Position numbers and translations under genes: made by a program. Positions 36,887 through 49,697 of a DNA stretch of 64,000 nucleotides are shown one piece after another. Origin of the DNA: Cyprinodon diabolis (taxonomy: Eukaryota; Chordata; Actinopteri; Cyprinodontiformes; Cyprinodontidae); assembly GCA_030533445.1 (NCBI GenBank), contig CM060081.1:40350611-40414610 (forward strand). Reading direction: 5' to 3'. The notes under the pieces are model-generated. The model was given only the letters and a program-made list of their open reading frames with translations. It did no database searches and was not told the origin of the DNA. The first letter of the stretch is position 1, and the number at the start of each line of letters is the position of its first letter.

Positions 36887-39800
36887 ATGTCAAATCCAAT
36901 TAGTGGTTTACCAGAGAGCACTGACTTTGTGCCCTGTATTGGGATGACAGAGGACTCTCTCATCCTCCTGGAACGAAACCGATGCTCTGTAGATCCTTGG
37001 GACACAGTGGACATCAAACCCAACATAGAAGTACTTGAGCGCGGCGTGCCAAGCTTCTACCTCTCCTGCTATGACATGCTCCTCACTGAAGAGGCTGCCT
37101 GTTTGGTGAAAGTCTCAGATGGGTCCTCTGCACTAGCTGTCCACATGAATCGCATGGAGAGCAGAGAGGAGCCAGAGCAGTGCCCTGTCATTGACAGCCA
37201 GGAGAATGGTCTGTCTCGTGGGCTTGAGGGGCAGATGGAGGATCGATCTTTGGAGCAGGTGCAAAGCATGGTTGTAGGAGAGGTGCTGAAGGACATTGAA
37301 ACAGCTTGCAAACTGCTCAACATCAATCCAGGTAGGTCAAAACCACACCTACAACAACACACATAATTTTCAGCAGCATTAACGCATTTACCTGGCAAAG
37401 AAAAAAAAGTGTGCCTATTTGCAGATAAAAGAATGTTGAGTAAGAGACCAAATCTTACTTCCAAAATCAACATATTTTTGTGTAAACAGCCCAGCCAAGA
37501 TGACAGATGTTCCCAATCATATCTTTACTGACGCAGAGCTATGTTTGCCTGCTCCAGGATCTGTTTAATCCTGACCTTTTCAACAAGTTTCCCTGAACAG
37601 GGATAGTGATGATTCTCTCCTGCCTGCAGCCGTGTACACAGTCTTAAGGGCGAGGTCTCGCCTGCTTGAAAAACAAACAGAGGAAGCAGTTTTGTGCATT
37701 GTATTGCCTCTAGCTGTTATAAACCTACGTGATCCCCAGTCATTTGTTCTACTTATTAAATCTGAAGTGATATAGAACATTAATTACTTCATCTACTTTG
37801 CATAAGTGTGCAACACTCAGAGAATGTAAAGTCACTAGTTTTAATCAAGACCACTCCAATCAAGACCAAAGAGTACTGAGACAAGACCAAGACCAAGACA
37901 TTTATATGGCCTTGTACTCTAAAAATCTTGGCCTTGACTCTGTACTCCTTGGTCTCGGTTGGTGTTGTCTTGCTTACCCTACAAGTCACTCCACTTTAAA
38001 GGACAGGGGAAGTGTTTCTTATATTTTGCCCCTGCCCACAGACCCTACAGAGTGGAACACCGGGAATGTCCAAAAGTGGATGCTGTGGACTGAACACCTG
38101 TACAGGTTGCCCCATGCAGGAAAAGCCTTCCAGGAGCTGACAGGGAAGGATCTGTGTGCTATGAGCGAGGAGGAGTTTCGGCAACGGTCCCCACTATGCG
38201 GAGACACCCTTCATGCTCACCTGGATATATGGAAGTCAGGTATATGGTATTTATTTGTCTATTTGACAAAACACAAATAACCCCCTGTAGATTCTTACAA
38301 TGAACACAATGAATGTCTGTGGGTGTGTGTATTTAGTCGGAATTATAAGGTGCTAAAAGTGTTTTCTTTCAATTGACTGCAGCTGCGTGGATGAAAGACA
38401 AGTGCTCTGCTGTAGATACCAAAACTACAGGTATGATTACAGTTAGACCTTTCCTCACCTTAATGAAAGCCTCATTAAGATAAAACGATAAAACATTTAC
38501 ATCAAATTTTAAGCTTTAATGAAGCTTAAAATTTTAAGCTTTAATGAAGCTTAAAATTTTAAGCTTTAATGAAGCTTAAAATTTGGTATATTCAAAAATT
38601 AAATATTTTGTGATTTTTGGTTGCTTGATATCAACAACCTGAAGGAGAAGATGTCTGTTTGTTTTTGTATAGGGAGTGAGGAGCTGTGGTCTGAGGCAGA
38701 CTCATATTGTTCAGGTCAACCGATTCATCTGTGGCAGTTCCTCCGAGAGCTCCTGCTTAAACCTCACAACTATGGTCGCTGCATACGCTGGCTCAATAAA
38801 GAAAAAGGTGCAATACCACATCTTCTGGCATTTCTAATTGTTGTTTTCTAAAGCAAACTGACAAACATGGGTGCAAAGAGTAGTAGGCTGCAGTTGTTGA
38901 TACTGTAGCTGAGAAAAAAAGTTTTCTGTCATAAGAGAAGAACAACAGTGTTTCATGCAAAAAAAAAATAAATACAATCAAAAGAACCTTTTAAACAGTA
39001 TTAATCTCAATTGTGTTATTACTGTAGAAATCAATAATCCACTGATTAATTTATTGCTACTTCGCTACAGTTTACGATGACAAATTCTGTAGATGAATTT
39101 ATCAGTAGTTTTAATATTGCTGCTGCTTCACAATTTGACTAAATCTGTCGATGAGCGATATGACGCCAGAATTTGGAGGATAGATACTTCTTTACAAATC
39201 CTTATTGATTTACTGCTGCTTTATACTGTATGTACACATAATGTAATTGGTGTATTGATAGAGATATAGAAAACGTCCACCTGATATGGCTCCCTAGTTA
39301 CCTCACTCTGATTAATAGTAGTTAAAAAATTTAGAATCACTAAATGCATGTGCATGGTAGATCTTTTGGGGTGCTTGTGGAGATTTTTCCCTCATGCTTC
39401 AATTAGATCTTACTCTCAGTTTTCACCCTCACACCTGACATTTGTCCTAACTTGAAAACATTCTGAATGATAACTACACATCATGTAAATGAACACAACT
39501 TTGATGACAATGTTGTAGCCTTTGTATTTTTAAGCATTTTTGGTTCCATCACAAAATTAGCTTTATTTCATTATAACATACTTCAGAATAAAATATATTC
39601 TCAAATAAAGGTTAAACAATATCTCAATCTACAGGACAGCAGTTATATAATTTTGTGGTTATTTTCTTTAAAAAACTTGTGTGTTTACTTATTGTTTTGT
39701 ACTTTCTACCTTATGTGTGTGTGTTTTGTTTAAGATTCCCGTTTCTTTTTCCAGGTATATTTAAAATCGAAGATTCGGCTCATGTGGCGAGGCTCTGGGG

Positions 39801-39933
39801 ACTGAGAAAGAATCGACCTGCTATGAACTATGACAAGCTGAGCCGCTCCATTCGGCAGTACTACAAAAAGGGCATCATCCGCAAACCGGACGTGTCTCAG
39901 AGACTGGTGTACCAGTTTGTTCACCCAGTATGA
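36887..39933 (+). CDS. spdef: SPDEF, SAM pointed domain-containing ETS transcription factor
   Basis: SPDEF is a nuclear ETS factor that drives goblet and secretory epithelial differentiation in mammals. Coding exons are 36887-37331, 38042-38239, 38383-38430, 38673-38807 and 39755-39933. The total is 1005 nt, 334 aa plus stop (human 335), with all splice sites and frames consistent. The N-terminal region is variable but keeps SFYLSCYDMLLTEE, EEPEQCPVIDSQ and LEQVQSMVVGEVLKDIETAC. The pointed domain covers about residues 135-215 (NVQKWMLWTEHLYRLP, GKAFQELTGKDLCAMSEEEF). The ETS domain covers about 246-330 (QPIHLWQFLRELLLKPHNYG, then MNYDKLSRSIRQYYKKGII). The two DNA-contacting arginines of the recognition helix are present (about R306 and R309). 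It ends LVYQFVHPV. The ATG directly follows a splice acceptor, so the leader is in upstream exons. Confidence 0.97.
37829..37990. mobile_element. short MITE-like insertion with 8-bp target duplication
   Basis: AAGTCACT at 37829-37836 is repeated at 37983-37990 around 146 bases. The ends are imperfect inverted repeats (left 'tagttttaatcaagaccac' against the complement of right 'gttgtcttgcttaccctac'). The interior is rich in 'caagacc'. An 8-bp duplication suggests a hAT-class origin. It lies 51 bases before the spdef pointed-domain exon. Confidence 0.5.
38506..38584. repeat. 25-bp tandem repeat of a near-palindrome, about three copies
   Basis: Units start at 38511, 38536 and 38561. Each is built on AAGCTTTAATGAAGCTTAAA, which reads almost the same on both strands. 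It lies in spdef intron 3, just before the first ETS exon. Confidence 0.92.
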
Positions 39934-40633
39934 GGGTTCAGGAAGCTGGGAGGAAGGTTGTCACAAGGAGGCTTGTGACAACCTTGACTCCATCTAACAA
40001 TGCACTTGAACTATTACACCTCAGAGGTGACTTTATACAAATGAACTGCAAAGAAAGCCATCCTCTGCAGGCGCAATGAGGATATAAAAAAATATTGTTT
40101 GTTGCTTTTTTTCCACGCTTCAGAATCAAACTGCCTTGTTGTTTGCATGATCTGCCTGTCGATGGTTCTATGATTAAGTTCACGTCACAGCATCATACCT
40201 AAACCATTAACAAACAAGCTTCGGGCAGTCATCCCTCTCCTACTTCTACACCTCTTGTTTTAGTCGCCTTCACATTCTTTTTGTTATGTTGTCTTGCCAA
40301 AGCTGTTTGGCAACAGCAGACAGCTTTAATCTACAACAGCTGCAGAGAAGGACAGTTGAACAGATTTGATAAATATATTCAGGTTTTATATCCTAAAACC
40401 TCTTTAAGGCAGAGCTTATAAGAACACTTTTTTCTTCTTATCAGGTGTAACATAATGAAGGAATGACATTTTCTCTAATGGCACTGCTGAGGAGCTTCTT
40501 GTTTTATTTTGCTAGTTACGGTTTATATAGCTGTGTATATTGCATCTTAGGTTTCTGATGTTTGGGATTCAAAGTGCTTAAAGCATTACAATGAAGTCCC
40601 TGTCATACAGCCAGCATGAAACAATTAAAAAAA

Positions 40634-40892
40634 AGTGTCAAATTCAAGGCCTGTGGGCCAAATTCAGCTCCTCACAACAATTTCAAGAGTCAAAAAAGGC
40701 ATATTATGATATATACTAGAGGCATACTTTCTTTTAAAGAGTGCAAAGTGGCTAAGATTGTAATAAATATGTGTGAAGTTATAATAACAGAGAGGTGTGC
40801 TCTTTGTAAATGAAATGATGCAATTAAATGTGTCATTTATACAGCTGTGTGTGTCCCATTTAAGGATTAAAGAAATTAGTTTGCCACCCCTG
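40634..40892. repeat. old hAT/MER-like nonautonomous DNA transposon
   Basis: It opens 'gtgtcaaattcaaggcctg' with 'gggccaaattcagctcc' and closes 'agtttgccacccctgctcta'. This is the imperfect-ended pattern of the 'gtgtcaaactcaaggcccgg' class of hAT-derived repeats. It is diverged and sits in the likely spdef 3' UTR or just beyond it. Confidence 0.6.
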
Positions 40893-41114
40893 CTCTAAAC
40901 TACATTAATGTACATGTTCACTGAATACCATGCACAGTCTTTAGTGTGCTGTAACCGTGACATCAATGCACCAACTTGCTAAAGTGTTCTTCCCTCTTTT
41001 CCAGCTTATCACAATACAGCCACTAACTTCAGTGCATTTTAACAGGATTTTGTGTAGTAGAACAATCAGTGCATGCATCTGAAGTGAGAGGAAATATTTT
41101 ATTGAATTTTTTGA

Positions 41115-41120
41115 AATAAA
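41115..41120 (+). terminator. spdef: candidate spdef poly(A) signal
   Basis: AATAAA lies 1.18 kb after the stop codon. An earlier AATAAA is near 40760, inside the hAT-like repeat. Choice between them is not possible from sequence. Confidence 0.25.
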
Positions 41121-44100
41121 ATTCAGAATAGTGTGCTTTATATTTGTATGTAGCACTGCGGAATCAGTCTTTTTGAAAAAACAGCACCTTTATATGCAAG
41201 CCTTTATTACATGCCTCTTCTAGCTAACAGCATAACATTTTCTTCAACCATTTTCCAAAATAGTTTAGGTTCAAACAGCATTTTCAAATCTTGCCATATC
41301 TAGACTTTGATATGAAAATACTTTGATCTAGATGTGTTTAATAACTCTGGTAGTTTATTTAATCTTTATTGAAGGTTTTGAAATCAGAGGTCATGTCAGT
41401 GGGGGGTGAGAATGTAGACTAAGGGCTTGATCTTCAAAAGGTTGTGCATGTTAAAACAGAATAGATCTTTAAAAATGGCGCACAGCAATGCATGTACTTC
41501 ACCAGGCAGCAGGTGAAAACCTTTTTTTGTGTTTCCACCGTCATCAATATCCAGATCATTTTCTAATTACCAAACCAATTCTTCAAATTTAGTATTTAAA
41601 AGTAGTAACAGTTTTGCATCTTTTGAGGCATCTTTGAAAGTCAGGTGCAAAATCTTGCAAAGATTTATGTGGTCATCTGTCACAAAGGGAGCTTTGGTAT
41701 AAAGTGATAGACGATACAGAGAGATTCTGTTGCACATGTTATCGTATTTGGACCATTGGAAATAACTATAATAGAATAACTATATCTAGAAAAGAATGTC
41801 TGCACAGGCTCTCGCAAAGTAATGCAGCAGGGATAGGAGACAATCTTTATTAATTTTAACCAAAACAAAAACAAGCAAACACAATAGAATATTAACAGCT
41901 ATTAGAGAACATTCAACACAGACCAACAAAATGGAGGGATGCATATCTTACTCGTGACAAGAGGAATTTTTTTCTCTCTTAATATATTTAACAGGCTCTG
42001 TTTGAAGCAGTTTTATTAAATTATTATGGGAATTCGCTTTTGGTAGAATATTAGATCAAGAGTTGGTGTAAGTAAATCCAGCTGTTTAGAGCATAATCTG
42101 CTATAAATGTGACTGCTGCTCCTTCTATGTGGTTTGGAGGGGTGGTCAATCAACAGACAAATACAACTCTTATATAATTCATAAAATATTGTAGCTTTAA
42201 TCATTTTATTTTTTACTTTTGTTTGGAGCATTTGGAGATAAGCTGTCTATGTGATAAATCATTATCATTTTTAGAATAGCTATTGTCATTATTACCTTCA
42301 ACAAACCTGCTCGTAACCTCATCTTCTTGTATTGCCTCTCTCATATTGCCAGTACAACATGTGATTTGCTCATTTTAATGAGTGAAACCAAACCAGTTTG
42401 AGTGCATTGTAATTTGAGCAATATTTGTAGATCATCTGCAACACTCTCACCTATTGCTCATAAATGTTTTTGCACACTCAGTTTAGAGCCCCTTATTTGG
42501 AGTGCCCCTTATTTGGTCTCATCTGACTAGATCACACTTCACATGCTTATATGGAAGCAATGTTCACCACGTCACCAACAATGGTGACATTGATTTTCAG
42601 TTTTGATCTACTTATAACAAAATTCCAATACTGTTATCAGTATAATAAATGGCTTAGTACTCTGAAATGCTGCAGGGTAACGATATTGTTTGATATCCTA
42701 CATTTGCATTAACTCTCCAGCAATTGTTCTCTAACAAATCTCTAAATCTTCAGAACACCTGAATATAGAATCACATTACACTTCATGCAGATGAACTCTC
42801 CTCTGTGACTTTTAAAGGCCTTAGGTTGCACAAGATTCAATGGTAGGAGATGAACGGCAGCTGATTACTTATGTCTGTAGCACTTTTCAGGATTTTATTT
42901 GCAGACATTTAGAAAAACATGATGCATAACTTTGTATTGGTCTACCAGAACATAGTAAAAAGGCCTCAAAATTAGTTGTTATTGTGAAAACCAAAGGTGT
43001 TGTAAACTCAAGGAGGAACAAAGCAAAACGTGGTTTTAAACATGGTCGAAATGTATTCAGGAGTAGTTTCCTAGTGCTAGATTCTCAAGTTTTACCTCAC
43101 TAGTATTTAAGACACGATGAAATAATCCTCTTCCTGTGCAAAAAAAAGAACTTAATGTTTCAAGAAGAAATCAGTTAACTAAACTTGAACTCTATCTGTG
43201 GGCTGTCTGCAATCTGTGGTATTACAAATTTAACGACCACATTTTGTTTGTAAAAGGTATTATTAAGTGCATACATTTTATAGCCAAATTCTTTCTGATT
43301 AATGTGATTACTGATGTTTTATTCGGCGAGTTTTACTCTATCTCAGTCAACAACTTTGACAAATATGTCATAATTTCTCTTTCCCTCCAGCGGTGAGTAA
43401 TAGGGTGAACATCTGCCAAGACATGGTGGCTTATAGTCAAATGGAGCAGGTAAGATGAACTCAACATCAGAGTTCATAAGGTAAGAGGGGAATTTGTTCA
43501 CACGCTGTTTAAACTTAAAATGAAATGTAAGAATTAGCTAAATATATTAGGCTGTTATCAGAAGTCAGTCTTTATGTGATGTCTGAGGAGACTGAAGTAG
43601 GCTATATCATTTAAAAAAAACTACCAATATAATATAAGGTGAACATTTATACAGGATGAATTTAGGGTTAAAACTACATGTGTCTCTCCGATGAAGGGCA
43701 ATTATAACCATATTATCAGTGCTTATATTAAAATGAATTTAACAAAGGCATATTTGAAAAGAAGCTGCATAACATCAGAGTTTTTCTGATTGTGCACTGA
43801 ATTATAATGCATTGTACAAGCTGTTAACAATGTTAACCTATCCATTGCCACTTAGGGTTTATTTTCTGCAACTGTAGCTTTTGGTCTTTGATCTGATGGA
43901 AGTGCAGATGGAATCAGAGGGCAGAAATGACAGTGACTAACATAACAAAACAATGTGTGTTTAACCAACCGTCAACAAAAAAAAAGAAACAGAAACAGTA
44001 TTCAACCACATAATTTACTCAGAGCAGGAGATAGGAGTTGTTTTTCTTCTTTTCCCATTGCAGAATTTCTCTGCAAATTGTGTGACACCTAAAATATAAA

Positions 44101-44870
44101 CAAGGAGCAAAAGTTGAAATGAAAACTAAAAACTCTGTTCCCTCTATAACTATAATTTTCAGCTACTTCCAAATCCTGATATACTGTTGTTCATTAAATA
44201 TAAAGGTGCACATATATCTATAAATGTTCGGGCTATAGGTTATGTAAACATACATCTTAAAATTGAAGAATCTCCAAACTTCATCATTTGGAAGTTCTTT
44301 TCCTGATGGTAAAGGGCCTATTTGAACTGAATTCTTAATATTATGATTTTTATTTTACTTTATTTTATTTTTTACCATAAGGGATTGGTTTAATCATGAA
44401 TTTCTGAAGTTTGTAAAGTAGCTTGTCACTGGTGACCTCTAGTGGTGGCCTTAGATATAAACTAAACGTAGGACTGCTCACATCTAAGGTCCTTTATTCC
44501 AGGCGTTGAATCTGCCCCACCTTCTAGGAGATATGTGGAAAGTTTATCTTTTGGCTTTTGATAAGCTTCCTGAGCAAAACTACCTCACCTTTCTGTGAAT
44601 AATTGGTTTAAATAGCACAATTCTAGTCTAACCTTTTTACACGAGAAACAAAAAAAGTAGGGAAAAATTGGAATTTACAAATTTATTTGATAAATCAGTG
44701 TATTTTGTAGCTAAGCCTATTGTAAATGCTTTGTAGAAATCAACACATGGATGTGCCAACATTTCTTCAGATTAATAATATTAGAGTGAAATAATAGTTT
44801 TGGATCAAAAGAAGAGTGTTCAAAAGTTAGCACACAGCTTCTGCCTAAACAGCTATAAACCACCAATCAG
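41121..44870. other. spacer, no recognised gene
   Basis: AT-rich. An 86-aa open frame at 43136-43396 is hydrophobic and AT-biased and is not recognised as a protein. Confidence 0.4.
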
Positions 44871-44874
44871 ACCC

Positions 44875-45186
44875 AAATGATGGATGTGGTGATAGACTCA
44901 GACCTCAACTTTCGGAGGCACATAAAGGCAGAAACAAAGTCGGCCTTCTATTGCGTAAAAAATTCTCCAGATTTAGAAGACTGATGTCTTAGCCTGACCT
45001 TGAAAAATAATTAATTTGTTCATTCTTAGTAGAATTGATTACTGCAACAGTGTCTTTACATGTATGCTTATAAAGTTGATCAGGCAGCTGCAGCTGATCC
45101 TCTGAGATTTCTATCTGCTGCCTGAATCCTCACCAAAACCAAAATTAGAGGAGCACATCACCTCAGTGCTATTCCACTGGCAACCC
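44875..45186 (+). pseudogene. LINE (L2/jockey-like) polymerase fragment
   Basis: Reads VVIDSDLNFRRHIKAETKSA in one frame, later a decayed 'LLQQC' region, 'ADPLRF', then LTKTKIRGAHHLSAIPLATL. This is the region near the end of L2-like polymerases that usually reads '...HWLPV'. Several stops and shifts are present. It stops where the GATA array begins. Confidence 0.7.
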
Positions 45187-45453
<267 letters not shown>

Positions 45454-45760
45454 CCAACGTACGGTACATGCTACTGCAACTAAAAATACTAAGTTCAATC
45501 TAACTACTAAGTTCAAATACTAAGTTCAATCATTCAGAGAATACCTGGAAAAAGCCTTGAAGGTGAAGACAACTGTAGTACCAGTGGTCTCCTAAACACG
45601 TGGCATTTGGAGAGACATCAAAGATCTTGGTCCAGAAGTGCAAAGCTCTAGGGACAGCTAAGAGACTGGAAGAACCCTCAAGCTCCTAAGCATCTAGGAG
45701 AGAATCTGAGCTTGAGACTAAAAAGCCATCCACCCTACCCAGGAGTACAAGGGCTGGGGG
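45454..45760 (+). pseudogene. scrap of the 17-kb LINE family (3' part)
   Basis: 'gtccagaagtgcaaagctct' through 'ggaagaaccctcaagctcct' matches the reverse complement of 17380-17440. Upstream in a frame is KVKTTVVPVV, fitting the C-terminal region of such LINEs. It lies between the GATA array and the tail at 45780. Confidence 0.6.
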
Positions 45761-45779
45761 AGAGATTGATTAATTATTT

Positions 45780-45893
45780 CTCTTGATCTATTTATGTTGC
45801 CTTTAAGCCACTGCCATGCACGTTTTCTTCTCTTGTAAATCACTTTGAGGTTTTGTTGCCACTGAAATGTGATGTTATATAAATAAACTAGCA
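45780..45893 (+). repeat. LINE 3' tail
   Basis: 'aaatcactttgaggttttg' followed by 'gatgttatataaataaacta' is the usual end of L2-like elements in fish. It probably belongs to the fragment at 44875-45186. Confidence 0.55.
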
Positions 45894-46924
45894 CTGCTTA
45901 GCTGTTGCCAAAATATATGATAGCGAATTCTCTTATAGATACAAAATTGTTTTGTTTTTTTGCTGTATCTACAAAATGCAGTACTGTATTGTGAAAGGAT
46001 AAGGAGGGTAGACAAATATTAATAATCTTAAGACAATTATGATTTATTGATTGTTAATATTATCATCTTAAATCACTGGAACTTTTATCACAACTTTAAC
46101 CTGAAAAAATAGAATTAAAAAGTATGTGTTTTGGACACCATTAGTACATATTAAATATATTCTACATAAATATACTAAAATGTATTTCCTACCCCTTTGA
46201 GCAAACAAAACATCTTTTCATCCATATGTATAATCCCACAAACCCCTTCATGTACATGTGGAAGGTAACATAATCTTCCCAATATCCTGTTCACCAAATT
46301 TAACAGCATGGGGGATTTCCATCTGAAATTTAAGCAAGTCCATGTGTTGATTGTAGATTTTTCAAAGTTTGTTTATTCTTCCTGTGCCTAAAAGGGATTT
46401 CTCTGGGTTCTTTGGTTTGGAGGGAGCTAGGATAATTTACCCTAAATTATCATTAGGTGTATTTATTTTTTCTGTGTATCTTATGTTATCCCTCTGAAGG
46501 GCTGGGGATGAAACCTGCCTGGTACTTTTCACTGCTGATGGAACGGGCTCAGCCCCCCACAGAACTCTGAAAGGCTTAGCTTATAAAACATGAATGGATG
46601 TCCTACATGTAAGATTATTTTTAGTTTTCTTTCACATTTATGCTAAGCTACTTTTTGATTAACACTTTACATTTAAAACAACTCCATTAAGAATAAATAC
46701 AAAATTTCCGACCATTTATAAATGAATATTAAACACTTTCAGCCACATAATAAACTTAATAGTTGCATCCAATTCTCATTTTTTTATACTGCATGGTGTT
46801 TGTTTTCCCTAAATGACATCAAATTCAGCATTTTAAATGTGCAACAGGTGACAATAAATGTTCAAAGACTGTAACTGTTTAGTTTACATTTCTACCTGTT
46901 AACATCACCTTTACATTATATTTT
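45894..46924. other. spacer, no recognised gene
   Basis: AT-rich. Nothing identified. Confidence 0.4.
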
Positions 46925-47239
46925 TGCTTCTTTCTTTACGTCTGCTTCTGTCTCCTTGAACCCCAGTCGGCCTCGGTGGATGGCCGCTCACACTGAGTCT
47001 GGTTCCAGTGGAACTTTCTTCCTGTGAAAAGGGAATTTTCCTCTCCACTGTCCCTACAAGCATGCTTGGTGCGAAAGATTGCTGAAGAGTCAATGCATTG
47101 ATGCAATCAGCTGGTTTTTCCTTAGATAGAAAACTGAATCAATTTTACTGTGTGATCTGGTTTAATTGTCTCTGTAAAGTGCCTTGAGATTACATGTGTT
47201 TTGAAATTGCTCTATACAAATAAACTGAGTTGAATTGAT
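46925..47239 (+). repeat. SINE-like or LINE-tail repeat, plus-strand copy
   Basis: Reverse complement of 20075-20370: 'ctccttgaaccccagtcgg' ... 'ctgtaaagtgccttgagatt' ... 'aaataaactgagttgaattg'. It lacks about 160 bases of the 5' part seen at 20370-20530, as expected for 5' truncation. Confidence 0.8.
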
Positions 47240-49179
47240 AATTCGCAAACTCTAAGACATTTAACAGTCTTCAGATGAATTCGTTTTTTATTATTATTGA
47301 AGCAGGACAGGCACTACAGTTTGAAAATTACAGCACTATGCTAAAAATACAGAGGAAACCCTCTATTCAATAAAAGTTTCTGTAAAGTTGCAGCATGAGT
47401 TAGAGAAAGAAAAGGTTGTCATTTACTGGCTTTTATGAGCTACACAATAGATGTAAACTTTCTCATCCTGTGTGAAATGTAGACAAAGACACTCTTAGAC
47501 AGCTGAGATACGGAAGCTATTACATCTATGGGTTCTTCAGTCTGTACTGGTGTACATGTAAACTGATCTAGATGAGAGGAGTCCGATTCAGAGGAAGCAC
47601 ACTGGAGAGATAATGACTAAAAGATTGGAGATTTTTTTTTTCTCTTTGAACGTTAACAACGATGCACGGAGAGCAAACATACAGAGGCAGAAATACAACA
47701 GCAGACATTTCACTCCTGGAGTTTGCAAAAATAAACACATTTTGCTCTTACAGCAGAAAATCTGGTGTCTCATCAATATTTCACAGACAGATCCTCTTTC
47801 TGTTTCTAACTCTGCAGCTTTTTCTGTCTACATTAGTAACAGTAGAATGCCTCAAAGAGAAAAAAGAAAATCACACCGGCTTGTGAAATTATTAATCCAG
47901 GCTCTTATCACACCTACAGCACTGCTACATAGGCTGAATTTCCTCACTGAACATACAATATAAGAAACAATGACACAACCTAGGAGTCTTAATTAACTTG
48001 AGCTTCAGCCAATAAGAAGATGAAAACTAATCAAGAGGAAGTGCTGAATGAGTTGATCAAACAGTGCGTGGGTACATCAGTATGCAAAAAAACAACTGCA
48101 GATGGGTAAGTGCAGTGAGTACCTGACAGCTTATAGTGATTGAGGAAACACATAAAATTATAAAACTGGTTTGGAAAAGGGGCTAATTTCCATATAAAAC
48201 AGCTACAGGTTGATGTTTTCAAGGCAGCTTGTGATCATGGCTGCATAATCACAACATAATCAACAAAAGGGAGAAAACAAAGCAATTAAAGGTGATAGAG
48301 AATACAGCACATTGTTTCTGAAAGCTGGAAAAGTAGAGAATGATGTCAAAACAGATTTTTTTTAAGGAGAGTTCCATTAGAAATAACAGAACCGCTGTTG
48401 AGAATAACTGTGAGATAATGTTATATTACAGCTTTTTTAAAAACAGAAATGCAGCAACAGACTGTGAACGGGCAGAACAGTTCTATATTCTTTAGTTTTC
48501 TCTTGGATTTATTAGAACATCTTCCTGATGAGGTTCTGTGTTGTGGCTTTTCTGTTCTAATGCACTTCAGGTCAGAAGTTATCTGGTCCCAGTGAAGTTT
48601 AAATATACCTACCATGGGTGTGAATGTCGTCATAATGTTGGGTCTTTAAAGATGTTAAAGAAAATGTTTTTTTTTTATAAGATGCATTATCTTTAGATAA
48701 TTGCTAACGTCACTGAATCATAAAAATAAATAAATAAATGAAAAACAGAAACTGAGTGAACTGTTGTTGACTTCATTGTGGATATTCCACACAAGGTCTA
48801 AAACTATACATACATACTCAAATCCATGCATATGACAATTTAAGATTGATCTGAGAAGAGAAGTGGAACAATGTAAAGGGAATCCCACAGCATGAATGTT
48901 CCTCTACCATGCTTAATATTTGGTACAGTGTAATTAGAGCTAAACGCATCAACTTCACTAATCCTCGTTTGTTTGAAATTAAGGTTGCGCTTCTCTTTGT
49001 CTTCACCTTTGTTAAGCTGCTAATTTCAGTCCAGCTCAAGTGATTGTTGTTGATTTTCAAAATTGTAATTTTCCAACTCCGAAAAAGGGTGACAATAGTT
49101 TAAAAAGCATCTCAAAAGCTCCCCAAGGTGACAAATTTTCAACAGGATGGTAATATTCAGTTAAACTGATCTTTTTTTT
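47240..49179. other. spacer, no recognised gene
   Basis: Open frames at 47613-47963 and nearby have no recognisable similarity and look like chance. Confidence 0.4.
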
Positions 49180-49697
49180 TAAAGCTACAGTGTGTAACTT
49201 TTAGCGACATCTAGCGGTCAGACTGCAGACTGCAGCAACATGAACATCTCCCCCCACCGCTTCTCCCCCCCAATAGTACGGCGAGCGTTACGGGACAAAA
49301 TGTCTTCCACGACGTCCGCATCACCTACCTTCTCAAGTGATGAGGTTTGTTTACATAGATAATTTTACAGATAGTATTTCATTAGTCTGTGTAGGGTATA
49401 GATTTCATGTAGACTTAAGATGATAAATATACCCGTTATTTTTTCTACATCGTTGTGACGTTTTGGCGATCTCGCAATCGCTAGTTTGTTGGCTCTGCGC
49501 TGCCGTAGCGCAAAGATGTCTGCCTCCATGGCTGCGAGACCCGCTCCTATGTAATTATAAATAACGAATTCTAAGGCAACGCAAATATTAAGGTTAAGAG
49601 GCTGAGCTCGTAGATGATGATAAATAACATAGTTATGTATAATATATTACATTTCTGACTGTATATCCCTGTAATTATTACACACTGTAGCTTTAAG
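49179..49697. mobile_element. MITE with 'AAAGCTACAGTGTGTAA' terminal repeats and TTAA edges
   Basis: The left end TTAAAGCTACAGTGTGTAA (from 49179) is mirrored at the right end by TTACACACTGTAGCTTTAA (to 49697). The interior is GC-richer than its surroundings, with 'gacatctagcggtcagactg'. No transposase frame. TTAA at both edges suggests a TTAA-targeting origin, but because TTAA also continues the palindrome this is not certain. Confidence 0.75.

Noticed and set aside
43136..43396. 86-aa hydrophobic plus-strand frame
   Set aside because: AT-biased composition explains the Ile/Phe/Lys content. The donor-like site after it is not enough.
47613..47963. 116-aa plus-strand frame
   Set aside because: No recognised domain, a poly-F start from a T-run, and no splice or promoter context.
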